Assembly (NCBI GenBank): GCA_016931615.1
Contig: JAFGEL010000021.1
Location: 1 to 32,909 of the forward strand
Length of the DNA stretch: 32,909 bases
Direction: 5' to 3'
Source of the DNA: Desulfuromonadales bacterium
Lineage (GTDB): Bacteria; Desulfobacterota; Desulfuromonadia; Desulfuromonadales; Geopsychrobacteraceae
Shown here: positions 12,021 to 19,593 of the stretch, piece after piece
Layout: each line of letters starts with the position of its first letter
How positions within the stretch are numbered: position 1 is the first letter of the stretch
Translations under genes and position numbers: made by a program
Notes under the pieces: generated by a model
What the model was told of the DNA's origin: nothing
The model's database searches: none
Seen by the model: the letters and a program-made list of their open reading frames with translations, nothing else

Positions 12021-12661
12021 CCCGGGCTCACAAATTCTCTAACCCCGGCAAAAGTTTTTCGATGTTGCGTACAGGGGCCGAGCATACTGATGGCCTGGCA
12101 ATGCAGGCGCGTCCCATACCCCTTATGGCGGGAAAAACCATAACCCGGATGCTGATGATCAAAACTGACCATAATTCGGTCACGGACAACCTTTGCCAAT
12201 ATCGAGGCCGCCGCTACGGAGAGGGAGCGGCTGTCACCCTTCTTCAAGGTCTGCTGAGAAATATCAAGGGGCAGCGGAGTAATGCCGTCGATCAGCAGGT
12301 GATCGGGAGGCAGTGACAAACGTGAGACAGCCCTGCTCATCGCCAGAAGGGTCGCCTGGAGAATATTGATGTGATCAATTTCCGCCGCGGAAGCGACACC
12401 GAGCCCGTAGCTGCTGGCCTGCCGGCAGATCTCCGGGAAAAGTTGCAGGCGTTTTTTCTCCGTCAATTTTTTTGAATCGGTCAGCCCCGGCAATTCAAAC
12501 CTGTCCGGCAGGATTACGGCGGCAGCAACAACCGGACCAGCCAGAGGACCGCGTCCTGCCTCATCAATTCCTGCAACGGCACGAAATCCTCGCTCCTTGG
12601 CTGAATGTTCAAAGTACAGGGTCGACAGTCCGTCATTTGCGAAGAGTTCCAAATTTTTCAC
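12017..12661 (-). CDS. rnhB: Ribonuclease HII
   Basis: Removes ribonucleotides from RNA-DNA hybrids. The 214 residues show the RNase HII active site: Asp33-Glu34 in G-I-D-E-A-G-R-G-P, Asp125 in L-I-D-G and Asp161 after the S-I-L-A-K-V segment. The start is a GTG preceded by GAGGGCCAGGC. It lies just downstream of the strong terminator after rplS, so it depends on read-through or on a promoter I cannot see. Confidence 0.95.
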   Translation of the reverse strand: MKNLELFANDGLSTLYFEHSAKERGFRAVAGIDEAGRGPLAGPVVAAAVILPDRFELPGLTDSKKLTEKKRLQLFPEICRQASSYGLGVASAAEIDHINILQATLLAMSRAVSRLSLPPDHLLIDGITPLPLDISQQTLKKGDSRSLSVAAASILAKVVRDRIMVSFDHQHPGYGFSRHKGYGTRLHCQAISMLGPCTQHRKTFAGVREFVSPG

Positions 12662-12682
12662 GCCTGGCCCTCAAAAAAAGTC

Positions 12683-12715
12683 AAAAAAAAGCCTCCAACA
12701 AATTGTTGGAGGCTT
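12683..12715 (-). terminator. Intrinsic terminator between rplS and rnhB
   Basis: On the minus strand a perfect stem of up to 13 bp built around GCCTCCAACA (12689-12715) is followed by eight T residues (12683-12690) and, after GAC, by seven more. It sits between rplS and rnhB, inside what is otherwise a continuous operon, so it probably reduces rather than abolishes downstream expression. Confidence 0.88.
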
Positions 12716-12736
12716 ATAGTAGCTGATCCTGATGTT

Positions 12737-13084
12737 TCAGACCATGCGCTTTTCGGAAATCCGTGCAGCTTTACCACGCAGATTCCGCAGGTAGTAGAGC
12801 TTGGCGCGCCGAACCTGACCAATTCTGACGACTTCAATCTTGTCGATACTCGGCGAATGCAGCGGAAAAATTCTTTCGACACCGATACTTCCCGACATTT
12901 TTCTAACCGTGTAGGATGATCCCAGGCCACGGTTCACACGCTTGATACAGACGCCCTGAAAGATCTGGATTCTCTGCTTGTCACCCTCAGTAATCTTGAC
13001 GTGGACTTTAAGAGTATCCCCGGCCTTGAACCGCGGAATATCTTTTTTCATCTGTTCCATTTCCAACTTATCGATAATATTCAT
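12737..13084 (-). CDS. rplS: 50S ribosomal protein L19
   Basis: Ribosomal protein at the 30S-50S interface, 115 residues, typical length. Family features include the P[12 protein letters not shown] segment (about 17-29), [18 protein letters not shown] and the basic A-K-L-Y-Y-L-R C-terminal part. AGGAGG precedes the ATG. It follows trmD after 62 bases, and an intrinsic terminator follows it. Confidence 0.98.
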   Translation of the reverse strand: MNIIDKLEMEQMKKDIPRFKAGDTLKVHVKITEGDKQRIQIFQGVCIKRVNRGLGSSYTVRKMSGSIGVERIFPLHSPSIDKIEVVRIGQVRRAKLYYLRNLRGKAARISEKRMV

Positions 13085-13146
13085 GCTGTTTTCCTCCTGT
13101 TTTTATCAATCCGTTTTATTTATATTTTTTTGAATAATCGCCTAGT

Positions 13147-13914
13147 TCAGTCAACGTCAGTATCTCCAGACGCTTTCTGTTGTGTGCGCTGATATTTTAT
13201 CTTTTCTATATAAGCTCTGTCCTCTTCACTCAAAAACGCCGTTTCCAACAGTTCGGGACGTCTCAGCAGGGTTCTCAGCAGTTGCTGTTCCCGGCGCCAT
13301 TGAGCAATTTTCCCATGATCGCCTGAGAGCAGCACCTCGGGAACGGCAAGGCCGTTGAATTCAGCAGGCCGTGTGTACTGAGGATACTCAAGCAGGCCAT
13401 CGACAAACGAGTCGGACAAAGCACTGCCGGACGATCCGAGAACTCCCGGCAGATAGCGTGAAATCGCGTCAATCATCACCATCGCCGGCAACTCACCACC
13501 GGTCAGGACAAAATCACCGATGGAGAATTCTTCATCAACCAGAGCCTGACGAATCCGCTCATCAAACCCTTCATAACGCCCACAGATGAAGATCAGACCT
13601 TCTTCATCAGCCAGCCGTTCGGCATCAGACTGCTTGAACGGCTTGCCCTGTGGGGTCATCAGTAGAACTTTCGCAGCAGCAGAGCTCTGTTTTAAGGCTG
13701 CAACAGCTCTGGCCACCGGCTCGGGTTTCATGACCATACCGTCACCCCCACCATAGGGGGTATCGTCTGTGGTCAGGTGTTTACCCTCTGCCCAATCCCG
13801 CAGATTATGAGCACGGACCTGCAGTAACCCCTGCTTGACGGCACGGCCCAGAATACTTTCCTGCAGGGGCGATGCGAACATGCCGGGAAATAGCGTTAAA
13901 ACGTCAAAGATCAT
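13147..13914 (-). CDS. trmD: tRNA (guanine37-N1)-methyltransferase TrmD
   Basis: SPOUT-class enzyme that makes m1G37 in tRNAs and prevents +1 frameshifting. The 255 residues include the trefoil-knot SAM site: I-C-G-R-Y-E-G (110-116) and [11 protein letters not shown] (131-141). The catalytic Arg153 and Asp172 (in F-V-D-G-L-L) correspond to E. coli Arg154 and Asp169. It overlaps rimM by four bases (ATGA). Confidence 0.98.
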   Translation of the reverse strand: MIFDVLTLFPGMFASPLQESILGRAVKQGLLQVRAHNLRDWAEGKHLTTDDTPYGGGDGMVMKPEPVARAVAALKQSSAAAKVLLMTPQGKPFKQSDAERLADEEGLIFICGRYEGFDERIRQALVDEEFSIGDFVLTGGELPAMVMIDAISRYLPGVLGSSGSALSDSFVDGLLEYPQYTRPAEFNGLAVPEVLLSGDHGKIAQWRREQQLLRTLLRRPELLETAFLSEEDRAYIEKIKYQRTQQKASGDTDVD

Positions 13915-14441
13915 GATTCGTCTGGAATCAACCCATTCGGCACAGCAACCTGAATAACCCCGCCGTCCAGATCGATAGCCAGGACAAACTTTTTGACCAC
14001 CGGGATCAGGACTTCGCCATACTCCCCTTTGACCACATAGGTATCATGGGCGGCTGTCGAATAGATATCCTTCAGACATCCCAGATCCCCGCGGTCCCGG
14101 TCAATAACCGCCAGGCCTTTTAACTGTCCCCAGTAATATTCGTCCTCAGCCAGTTGAGGCAGTGAACTTTCACTGACCAGAACTCGCCCACCGACCATCC
14201 ATTCAGCACGACTGATCGACTCGTATTCTCTGAAACGCAACAAAACCTGCCCTTTATGCAGCACCTGACGAACGATTTCCAGGCTGTGCAATTCACCTGA
14301 GGGCAGGCGTAAAAAGACCTGTTCAACTGTCAACAGGATATCTGAGTCTTCCGAGTTCAACCGGACTTTCAAATCACCGCGCAACCCGTGGGTTCCGACA
14401 ATTACACCGATATCCAGTAACTCTTCAGAATTCCTGTTCAT
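13911..14441 (-). CDS. rimM: Ribosome maturation factor RimM
   Basis: Assists late assembly of the 30S head and binds S19. The 176 residues have an N-terminal RimM beta-barrel ([15 protein letters not shown] at 12-26) and a C-terminal PRC-barrel (about 98-172, Y-Y-W-G-Q-L-K-G at its start). The ribosome binding site is weak (AAGTGA), which may mean coupling to khpA 37 bases upstream. The stop overlaps the trmD start. Confidence 0.96.
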   Translation of the reverse strand: MNRNSEELLDIGVIVGTHGLRGDLKVRLNSEDSDILLTVEQVFLRLPSGELHSLEIVRQVLHKGQVLLRFREYESISRAEWMVGGRVLVSESSLPQLAEDEYYWGQLKGLAVIDRDRGDLGCLKDIYSTAAHDTYVVKGEYGEVLIPVVKKFVLAIDLDGGVIQVAVPNGLIPDES

Positions 14442-14478
14442 TCACTTATCAGACTTGAAAAACCTGATCACCGGGGCC

Positions 14479-14712
14479 CTATTCCATGATCTGCAGAGAT
14501 GCCCTGCGGTTCTCACGCGTCGCCTTGGCATTCAGCAAGGTACGCATCGCCTTGGCATTCCGCCCCTGCTTGCCGATGATTCGTCCCATATCTTCCTGGG
14601 CCGCGGCCAGCTTGACCAAGACACTTCCATCTTCCGCAACCTCTTCAGAGATGACGATCTCTTCTGGTTTCTCAACCAGAGCTTTGGCAATGTACTCAAT
14701 CAGGTCTTTCAT
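14479..14712 (-). CDS. khpA: KH-domain RNA-binding protein KhpA (YlqC)
   Basis: Single KH domain of 77 residues with the RNA-binding G-x-x-G loop as G-K-Q-G (47-50). KhpA usually works with KhpB/Jag as an RNA-binding pair that affects cell division and small RNAs; no jag gene is in the window. Position between rpsP and rimM is conserved in many bacteria. GGAGG precedes the ATG. Confidence 0.94.
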   Translation of the reverse strand: MKDLIEYIAKALVEKPEEIVISEEVAEDGSVLVKLAAAQEDMGRIIGKQGRNAKAMRTLLNAKATRENRRASLQIME

Positions 14713-14769
14713 AGGTCATCCTCCGGGTGGTTAGGGGCCGTTGCCCCGGATTCGGACCAGATTCAAGAA

Positions 14770-15045
14770 TCAGGCCTCGGCCGGCGCCTTAGACTTGAAC
14801 TTGGCCCAGACACCGGAGTGACGCAGAAGCCGGCGCACCGTATCTGTTGGTTGGGCACCTTTCTTCAGCCACTCCAGAGCACGATCTTCTTTAAAATCGA
14901 GCAAAGACTCTTCCTGGCGAGGATTATACTGCCCCAGGTTCTCAATAAACCGGCCATCCCGTGGAAAACGCTCGTCAGCAACGACGACACGATAAATGGG
15001 CTTCTTTTTTGCGCCACCGCGGGCAAGCCTGATTTTTACTGCCAT
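14770..15045 (-). CDS. rpsP: 30S ribosomal protein S16
   Basis: Primary-assembly ribosomal protein of 91 residues. The N-terminus [11 protein letters not shown] and the following P-I-Y-R-V-V-V-A-D are diagnostic. The open frame continues 16 codons upstream, but the ATG at 15045 has AGGAGG at ideal spacing and matches the family N-terminus, so it is used. It follows ffh after 60 bases. Confidence 0.97.
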   Translation of the reverse strand: MAVKIRLARGGAKKKPIYRVVVADERFPRDGRFIENLGQYNPRQEESLLDFKEDRALEWLKKGAQPTDTVRRLLRHSGVWAKFKSKAPAEA

Positions 15046-15105
15046 ACTGTTTATCCTCCTGATGTTTCTTTCTGTTGACTGTATATCGAACAATCTCTTG
15101 TGAGC

Positions 15106-16458
15106 CTAAAACGGAAGCTGGCCACCCCGGCCGAGCATACCTTTCAGTCCCTTGGGTCCCATCTTCTGCATTTTCTTCATCATCTTCTGTGCTTCGGTAA
15201 AACGTTTCAAGAGCTGGTTGACGTCCTGAACCCGCGTCCCGCTGCCGTTAGCGATACGCAACCGTCTTGATCCATTGAGTATACGGTGATCCAGCCGTTC
15301 CCTGGGGGTCATGGAACGGATAATCGCTTCGATCTTTTTCAGTTCATTCTCCGGAAGCTGCATTCCCTTGGCCTGCTTCAAGGCTTTACCGGCCCCGGGA
15401 ATCATTTTCAGCAGCGAATCCATCGAACCCATCTTTTTAACCATCTGCATCTGGTCAAGAAAGGTTTCCAGGGTGAAACCATCCTTGCGCAGTTTCTGCT
15501 CCATAGCCGCGGCATCATCAGCCTCAACCGCTTGCTGGGCCTTTTCGATCAGGCTGAGAACATCCCCCATGCCGAGGATCCGCTGAGCCATACGATCGGG
15601 ATAAAAGGGCTCAAGAGCATCAAGCTTCTCACCCATTCCGACCAGCTTGATCGGTTTTCCCGTGACCGCACGAATCGACAACGCGGCGCCACCACGCGCA
15701 TCGCCATCAAGCTTGGTCAGGATGACCCCCGTCAGGGGCAACTGCTCGTCAAAACTGGCCGCCACGGTCACCGCATCCTGACCCGTCATGGCATCAGCAA
15801 CGAACAGAATCTCCTGCGGTGCAACTTTGGCGACAATCCGCTTGAGCTCATCCATCAGCTCAGCATCGACATGCAGGCGCCCGGCCGTATCCAGAATGAC
15901 CGTATCAAAGCCATTCAGGCCTGCATAAGCCAGAGCTCGACTGCAGATATCAACCGGATCCTGGCCAGCTTGGGAATCAAACACCTCAATATTGAGCTGC
16001 CGGCCAAGGGTTTTCAGCTGCTCGATCGCTGCAGGACGATAGACATCCGCCGGGACCAGTAGAGGATTACGTTTTTCTTTGCGCAGCCTCAGCGCCAGTT
16101 TGCCGCAGGACGTCGTCTTTCCAGCGCCCTGCAAACCGCAGAGCATCAAGGGAACCGGAGGCTTTACCGCAAGGTTGAGAGCGTTGTCCTCGCCCTCTCC
16201 CATCAGGACCGCGAGTTCTTCGCGAACAACTTTTATGACCTGCTGAGCCGGGGTCAGGCTCTTGAGGATATCCTGGCCGGAAGCCCTTTCGCTGACACGC
16301 GCGATAAAATCCTTGACGACGCGAAAATTGACATCCGCCTCAAGGAGGACCAGGCGAATCTCGCGCATTGTCTCTTTGATATGCTGCTCGGTCAGGCGGC
16401 CGTGACCGCGCAGTTTCTTGAATACCGAATCAAGCTTATCTGAAAGCGTATCAAACAT
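15106..16458 (-). CDS. ffh: Signal recognition particle protein Ffh
   Basis: SRP54 homologue that delivers ribosomes making membrane proteins to FtsY; it works with 4.5S RNA, which is not in the window. The 450 residues comprise an N domain (1-85), a G domain (about 95-295) and an M domain rich in methionine (about 325-440). The G domain has the P-loop G-L-Q-G-A-G-K-T (108-115), D-T-A-G-R (190-194) and T-K-L-D-G-D-A-R-G-G (248-257). The M domain shows the RNA-binding S-R-R-L-R-I-A-N-G-S-G-T signature. No clear ribosome binding site is visible before the ATG. It opens the long operon. Confidence 0.97.
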   Translation of the reverse strand: MFDTLSDKLDSVFKKLRGHGRLTEQHIKETMREIRLVLLEADVNFRVVKDFIARVSERASGQDILKSLTPAQQVIKVVREELAVLMGEGEDNALNLAVKPPVPLMLCGLQGAGKTTSCGKLALRLRKEKRNPLLVPADVYRPAAIEQLKTLGRQLNIEVFDSQAGQDPVDICSRALAYAGLNGFDTVILDTAGRLHVDAELMDELKRIVAKVAPQEILFVADAMTGQDAVTVAASFDEQLPLTGVILTKLDGDARGGAALSIRAVTGKPIKLVGMGEKLDALEPFYPDRMAQRILGMGDVLSLIEKAQQAVEADDAAAMEQKLRKDGFTLETFLDQMQMVKKMGSMDSLLKMIPGAGKALKQAKGMQLPENELKKIEAIIRSMTPRERLDHRILNGSRRLRIANGSGTRVQDVNQLLKRFTEAQKMMKKMQKMGPKGLKGMLGRGGQLPF

Positions 16459-16489
16459 AAGGATCTATAGCAAAATTCACGAAAGAGTA

Positions 16490-16518
16490 AGAATAAAAAC
16501 TGCCATTGTTTGTGTCAA
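16490..16518 (-). promoter_or_regulatory. Promoter of the ffh operon
   Basis: Minus strand: perfect TTGACA (16513-16518), 17-base spacer, TATTCT (16490-16495). The start would be near 16483, about 25 bases before the ffh ATG. It lies between the DUF3343 gene and ffh, so the two are at least partly separate units. Confidence 0.65.
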
Positions 16519-16533
16519 GAAAAAAGCAATACC

Positions 16534-16788
16534 TTATTTCAAGAGTTCATACTGACCGTTCTGCAGTTGCCACAGTTCGGCAATTTTCAGCTGCGCTCCG
16601 GTCAGGGTCTTCTGAACCTGAGCAAGAAGGTCGATGGAAAAACGGATTGCCATGCCGCAGTCAGCACTTAGTTGCCTGGGAACCGGAATCAACGTAATTT
16701 CAACCTGCTGCTGCAGAAGCACTTTTTCAGCTTTCATCACCCGGTGAATCGAATGAAAAATCGCCACACAATCCCCTTCATTAACCAC
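16534..16788 (-). CDS. DUF3343 small protein (putative Se/S carrier-like)
   Basis: Small cytoplasmic protein of 84 residues. It shows the DUF3343 pattern: an F-H-S-x4-M-K-A-E-K-V-L segment near the start, a central I-P-V-P-R-x-L-S, then a D-C-G-M-A-I-R-F motif with the single conserved cysteine. The family is annotated as putative selenium/sulfur carrier-like, but no biochemical role is established. The start used is a GTG with AGGGAA eight bases upstream. The open frame extends 26 codons further to 16866, but that part does not look like the family and begins without a ribosome binding site. Confidence 0.75.
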   Translation of the reverse strand: MVNEGDCVAIFHSIHRVMKAEKVLLQQQVEITLIPVPRQLSADCGMAIRFSIDLLAQVQKTLTGAQLKIAELWQLQNGQYELLK

Positions 16789-16890
16789 TGATGCTTCCCT
16801 ACCTCCGGAGTCTCTCTGCGGCTCAGCCCGGCCGCGCATCATGTCATGTTTCCCGCCGGCATGCAAGAGCTATTCAAGGGCAAGACAAAA

Positions 16891-16920
16891 TTGACAGATC
16901 AATCATCTTACAGGTAGAGT
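16891..16920 (+). promoter_or_regulatory. Candidate promoter for the membrane protein-dciA pair
   Basis: TTGACA (16891-16896) is perfect, with an 18-base spacer and TAGAGT (16915-16920). It is 37 bases before the TTG start of the downstream gene. Confidence 0.5.
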
Positions 16921-16957
16921 AACCGCGATTTTCATTCATTGAGCTGAGGGCTACCCA

Positions 16958-17215
16958 TTGCCATCTGAACAACTGCTACCACTCTCAATGCTTATGCTTT
17001 TTGCTTTCTGCAGCAATTTGCCCCTTGGCTATCTGCGGGTGACCAGCCGTAAATATTCAATCTCCTGGTTTGTCCTGATTCACCTGTCGATTCCTTTCAT
17101 CATTCTGCTCAGAACGTACCTGGGATTCAGCTGGCGATGGATTCCGGCAACTCTTTTTTGCGCGGTTGTCGGCCAGCTTCTCGGTGGCCGCATGCGCCGG
17201 AGTACACTGCCGTGA
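16958..17215 (+). CDS. Small integral membrane protein, function unknown
   Basis: Protein of 85 residues that is mostly hydrophobic, with about three membrane helices (near 5-26, 36-55 and 59-76) and a basic tail. I do not recognise a functional family. The start is a TTG preceded by GAGCTGAGGG at usable spacing; an ATG at codon 11 is the alternative and would shorten the first helix. The stop overlaps the GTG of dciA (GTGA), so the two genes are probably translated together. Confidence 0.65.
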   Translation: MPSEQLLPLSMLMLFAFCSNLPLGYLRVTSRKYSISWFVLIHLSIPFIILLRTYLGFSWRWIPATLFCAVVGQLLGGRMRRSTLP

Positions 17216-17721
17216 AAAAAATTCAACGTCCCCCGATGAAGAAGGCTGAATCCGTCGGTTCATTAATCAGTGCAATGATGGGACAGCCCGGATTTGGTGA
17301 GCAGATCACCCGCCATCAAGCCTGGCTCATCTGGGATCAGTTGGTTGGCGAACAAATCGCCGCCCGGGCCAGACCCCGAAAGATCCGGCGTGGCATCCTG
17401 GAGGTTCAGGTTGACCATCCGGTATGGATGCAACAGCTGCACATGCTTAAACCGCAGATCCTGAAAAAAATCCATGACAGAATACCCAATGCCGGTATTA
17501 CCGACATTTATCTCCGCCAGGCGAACAGCGTCCACCCTCACGACCTCAACACCAGACGGGCTGCTGCTGAACCTCCACCATGGATGAAGGTTGAACTGAC
17601 CGCCTTGGAAAAACGCATGATTGAAGATGATCTGAAAAACATCGAAGATGAAGAACTCAAACAGGAATTACGCAAGCTGCGGACGCTTCAGAAACAGGTC
17701 AACAAGAGTCGCGAGAGTTAG
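17212..17721 (+). CDS. dciA: DciA-like replicative helicase loader (DUF721)
   Basis: DciA is the ancestral loader of DnaB in bacteria that lack DnaC/DnaI. This 169-residue protein has the DUF721 core (about 15-100): W-D-Q-L-V-G-E-Q-I-A, G-I-L-E-V-Q-V-D-H-P-V-W-M-Q-Q-L and a following L-K-P-Q-I-L-K-K-I segment. A charged, probably coiled-coil tail follows (about 120-169). The start used is the GTG in the GTGA overlap with the membrane protein, nine bases after GGAG; a longer frame from 17137 lies within the upstream gene. Its end overlaps the convergent methyltransferase by four bases. Confidence 0.85.
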   Translation: MKKIQRPPMKKAESVGSLISAMMGQPGFGEQITRHQAWLIWDQLVGEQIAARARPRKIRRGILEVQVDHPVWMQQLHMLKPQILKKIHDRIPNAGITDIYLRQANSVHPHDLNTRRAAAEPPPWMKVELTALEKRMIEDDLKNIEDEELKQELRKLRTLQKQVNKSRES

Positions 17722-18464
17722 CCCGTTGTCAGGGGATCAAGATCGTACATGGCGATGATCTCATCCGTATATTCTCTCCCCGAAGCATTATTTTTATAAA
17801 TCCGCAGCGGAGGCTCAACGGTCAGCCCCGGCCGCCCGGCTTTTCTGCCCTCTACAAGAACCAGTCTGGCCGCAGCCCCTTCACGCGGATGCACCATACG
17901 CAAGCGTTTCGCCTCGATATTCACGGCTGACATGCTGATGATCACCTCAGGCAGCCGTTCGGCCAGATGAACCAGGGCCAAAGTGCCGCCGTTTTTCAGC
18001 AACCAGCCTGCAGCAGACATAAAGTCGTTCAGCCCCCCGAATAATTCATGACGGGCAGCGGCCCGTTCTTCATTAGGGGCTTTGCGGCCAGAATCGGCAC
18101 GCCGGTAAGGCGGATTGGTCACCACCAGATCAGCACAGCCGCCGGGATAGAAGCGCTGAAATTCGCGGAGATCGGCATGCAGAATCGCAACCCGGTGCTG
18201 CAAAGAATTGGCCTCGACGTTGCGCCTTGCCCTTTCTGCGAGACTCTGCTGCAACTCAATGCCGATCAGCTCCCGAGCATCAGTCAACCTTGCCAGCAAC
18301 AGCGGTAGAATTCCGTTTCCAGTTCCCAGATCAAAAATCCGTTGCCCCGGCTTGGGACTGACAAAGCGAGCCAACAAGATCGGATCCAGGGAAAAGCGGT
18401 AGCCATCTCTGGCCTGAAACAGCTTTAAACCGCCAATCGACAGTTGATCCAGGGTTTCATTCAT
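17718..18464 (-). CDS. TrmN6-like SAM-dependent methyltransferase
   Basis: Class I Rossmann methyltransferase of 248 residues. It has D-L-G-T-G-N-G (45-51) for SAM and N-P-P-Y (117-120), the motif of enzymes that methylate exocyclic amino groups of adenine. Overall it resembles E. coli TrmN (YfiC), which makes m6A37 in tRNA1-Val. Start and family fit well, but the substrate is inferred. It is transcribed towards dciA with a 4-base tail overlap. A terminator separates it from the cytochrome gene upstream. Confidence 0.85.
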   Translation of the reverse strand: MNETLDQLSIGGLKLFQARDGYRFSLDPILLARFVSPKPGQRIFDLGTGNGILPLLLARLTDARELIGIELQQSLAERARRNVEANSLQHRVAILHADLREFQRFYPGGCADLVVTNPPYRRADSGRKAPNEERAAARHELFGGLNDFMSAAGWLLKNGGTLALVHLAERLPEVIISMSAVNIEAKRLRMVHPREGAAARLVLVEGRKAGRPGLTVEPPLRIYKNNASGREYTDEIIAMYDLDPLTTG

Positions 18465-18482
18465 AGCTTACCGCGCACGGAC

Positions 18483-18520
18483 AAAAAAAGTGCCGGCTCA
18501 AAATCATGAGTCGGCACTTT
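18483..18520 (-). terminator. Intrinsic terminator after the cytochrome gene
   Basis: Minus strand: stem AAAGTGCCG-ACTC with GAGC-CGGCACTTT (one mismatch) and seven T residues after it. It lies 25 bases after the cytochrome stop and makes that gene monocistronic. Confidence 0.88.
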
Positions 18521-18545
18521 ATGGAACAAATCAAGGAAGGAACTG

Positions 18546-18857
18546 TTATTTCACGTGACATTCCTTACACTTGGTAGGACCTTTGCCTTCTTTCTTGTGA
18601 CAGTCTTTGCAGTTCTTGTGGTAGGCATCCTTGGATGCAGGAGCCTTGGTACCGTCATGGCAGCTCTTACAGGGCTGCTGATCGCCGGTATGGTGGCAGG
18701 TTGCGCAATCAGTCAGGCCCTCGTGCTTGGCGTGATCGAAGGTCACGTTACCCATTTTCACTTCGTAGGTCACTTTGGCCGGCTTGTCCGCAGCGATGGC
18801 GAAACAGGCCGTTCCAACAAAAGCGGCAATAACCAACAGGACAGCTAACTTTTTCAT
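18546..18857 (-). CDS. Periplasmic tetraheme c3/c7-type cytochrome
   Basis: Small exported cytochrome of 103 residues with a Sec signal peptide (cleavage near residue 22). The mature part of about 80 residues carries four C-x-x-C-H sites at 51-55, 63-67, 83-87 and 97-101. Distal ligands are evident as in cytochrome c3: His42 and His45 in F-D-H-A-K-H, His56 in the C-H-H motif and His80 just before the third site. The C-terminal G-P-T-K-C-x-E-C-H is like PpcA-type c7, but PpcA has only three hemes and lacks the C-H-H site. The likely role is periplasmic electron transfer to or from inner-membrane and outer-surface redox proteins. GGGAGG precedes the ATG. It has its own promoter and terminator. 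Confidence 0.93.
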   Translation of the reverse strand: MKKLAVLLVIAAFVGTACFAIAADKPAKVTYEVKMGNVTFDHAKHEGLTDCATCHHTGDQQPCKSCHDGTKAPASKDAYHKNCKDCHKKEGKGPTKCKECHVK

Positions 18858-18904
18858 CGTTTATTCCTCCCTTTGATTGAATGTTTGGCAGTTAGTTGGA
18901 CTAC

Positions 18905-18933
18905 TTTAAAACAAAAAATACCAAAAATGTCAA
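18905..18933 (-). promoter_or_regulatory. Promoter of the cytochrome gene
   Basis: Minus strand: perfect TTGACA (18928-18933), 17-base spacer, TTTAAA (18905-18910), about 45 bases before the ATG, in very AT-rich sequence. Confidence 0.65.
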
Positions 18934-18938
18934 TCAAA

Positions 18939-18968
18939 ATTGTATACAATATACACTTTCTCGAGAAA
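18939..18968. promoter_or_regulatory. Two 12-bp perfect palindromes upstream of the cytochrome promoter
   Basis: ATTGTATACAAT (18939-18950) and TTTCTCGAGAAA (18957-18968) are both perfect palindromes, with centres 18 bp apart. The first begins five bases upstream of the -35 box, in the usual place for an activator, or for a repressor overlapping the polymerase. The first resembles GntR/FadR-type operators; the regulator is not identifiable from sequence. Confidence 0.5.
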
Positions 18969-19032
18969 CAAAAAAACATTCAAATAGTTAAATATTATGA
19001 TGTTTTCAGGGCCCACACTCTCCCGCTACACG

Positions 19033-19557
19033 CTACACAAGCCCATCAGTCCGCATTTTTTCCTGAACCCGGTCCGATTTTTTAATCACCCCTTCTGCCA
19101 TGTCCTGTTTGAATTTCAGCAACCGCGCTTCTAACGCAGCATCTTCCGTGGCCAGAATCCTGGCGGCAAAAATACCGGCATTACGTGCCCCGGCTTCTCC
19201 GATCGCCATGGTCGCGACAGGAATCCCGGCCGGCATCTGCACCATCGCCAGAAGAGCGTCCAGACCGCGCATTGAGGTCGCGTCGATCGGCACGGCAATC
19301 ACCGGCAGGGTCGTTTCAGCGGCGACCACTCCGGCAAGGTGGGCGGCAGCACCGGCACCGGCGATGAGAACTTTCAGTCCCTTTTTACGGGCACCCCGCA
19401 CATACTCTGTGGTCCTTTCCGGGGTCCGGTGAGCGCTGGAAACGATCATCTCAAAGGGTACGTCAAGCTGTTTCAAAATTCTCGCCGACTCGACCATAAT
19501 GTCGTAATCATTGTCGCTTCCCATCATGATACCGACCAATGGTGTTTCTGTTGTCAT
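19033..19557 (-). CDS. purE: N5-carboxyaminoimidazole ribonucleotide mutase PurE
   Basis: Purine synthesis enzyme that converts N5-CAIR to CAIR (class I) or directly carboxylates AIR (class II). The 174 residues show G-S-D-N-D (13-17) and S-S-A-H-R-T-P (40-46) with the catalytic His43. Class I needs PurK; purK is not in the window, so the class is not settled by context. GAGGAG precedes the ATG. It is the last gene of purH-purD-purE, 36 bases after purD. No clear terminator follows; about 175 bases of AT-rich DNA separate it from the cytochrome gene. Confidence 0.96.
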   Translation of the reverse strand: MTTETPLVGIMMGSDNDYDIMVESARILKQLDVPFEMIVSSAHRTPERTTEYVRGARKKGLKVLIAGAGAAAHLAGVVAAETTLPVIAVPIDATSMRGLDALLAMVQMPAGIPVATMAIGEAGARNAGIFAARILATEDAALEARLLKFKQDMAEGVIKKSDRVQEKMRTDGLV

Positions 19558-19593
19558 CAGTAAGACTCCTCTTTCAAATAACCCAAACCGTTC

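Noticed and set aside
14455-15078. Open frame of 207 codons on the plus strand
   Set aside because: Crosses khpA and rpsP in antisense; both are secure genes.
15286-16062. Open frame of 258 codons on the plus strand
   Set aside because: Lies wholly antisense to ffh, whose protein is certain. The translation has no recognisable domain and no ribosome binding site.
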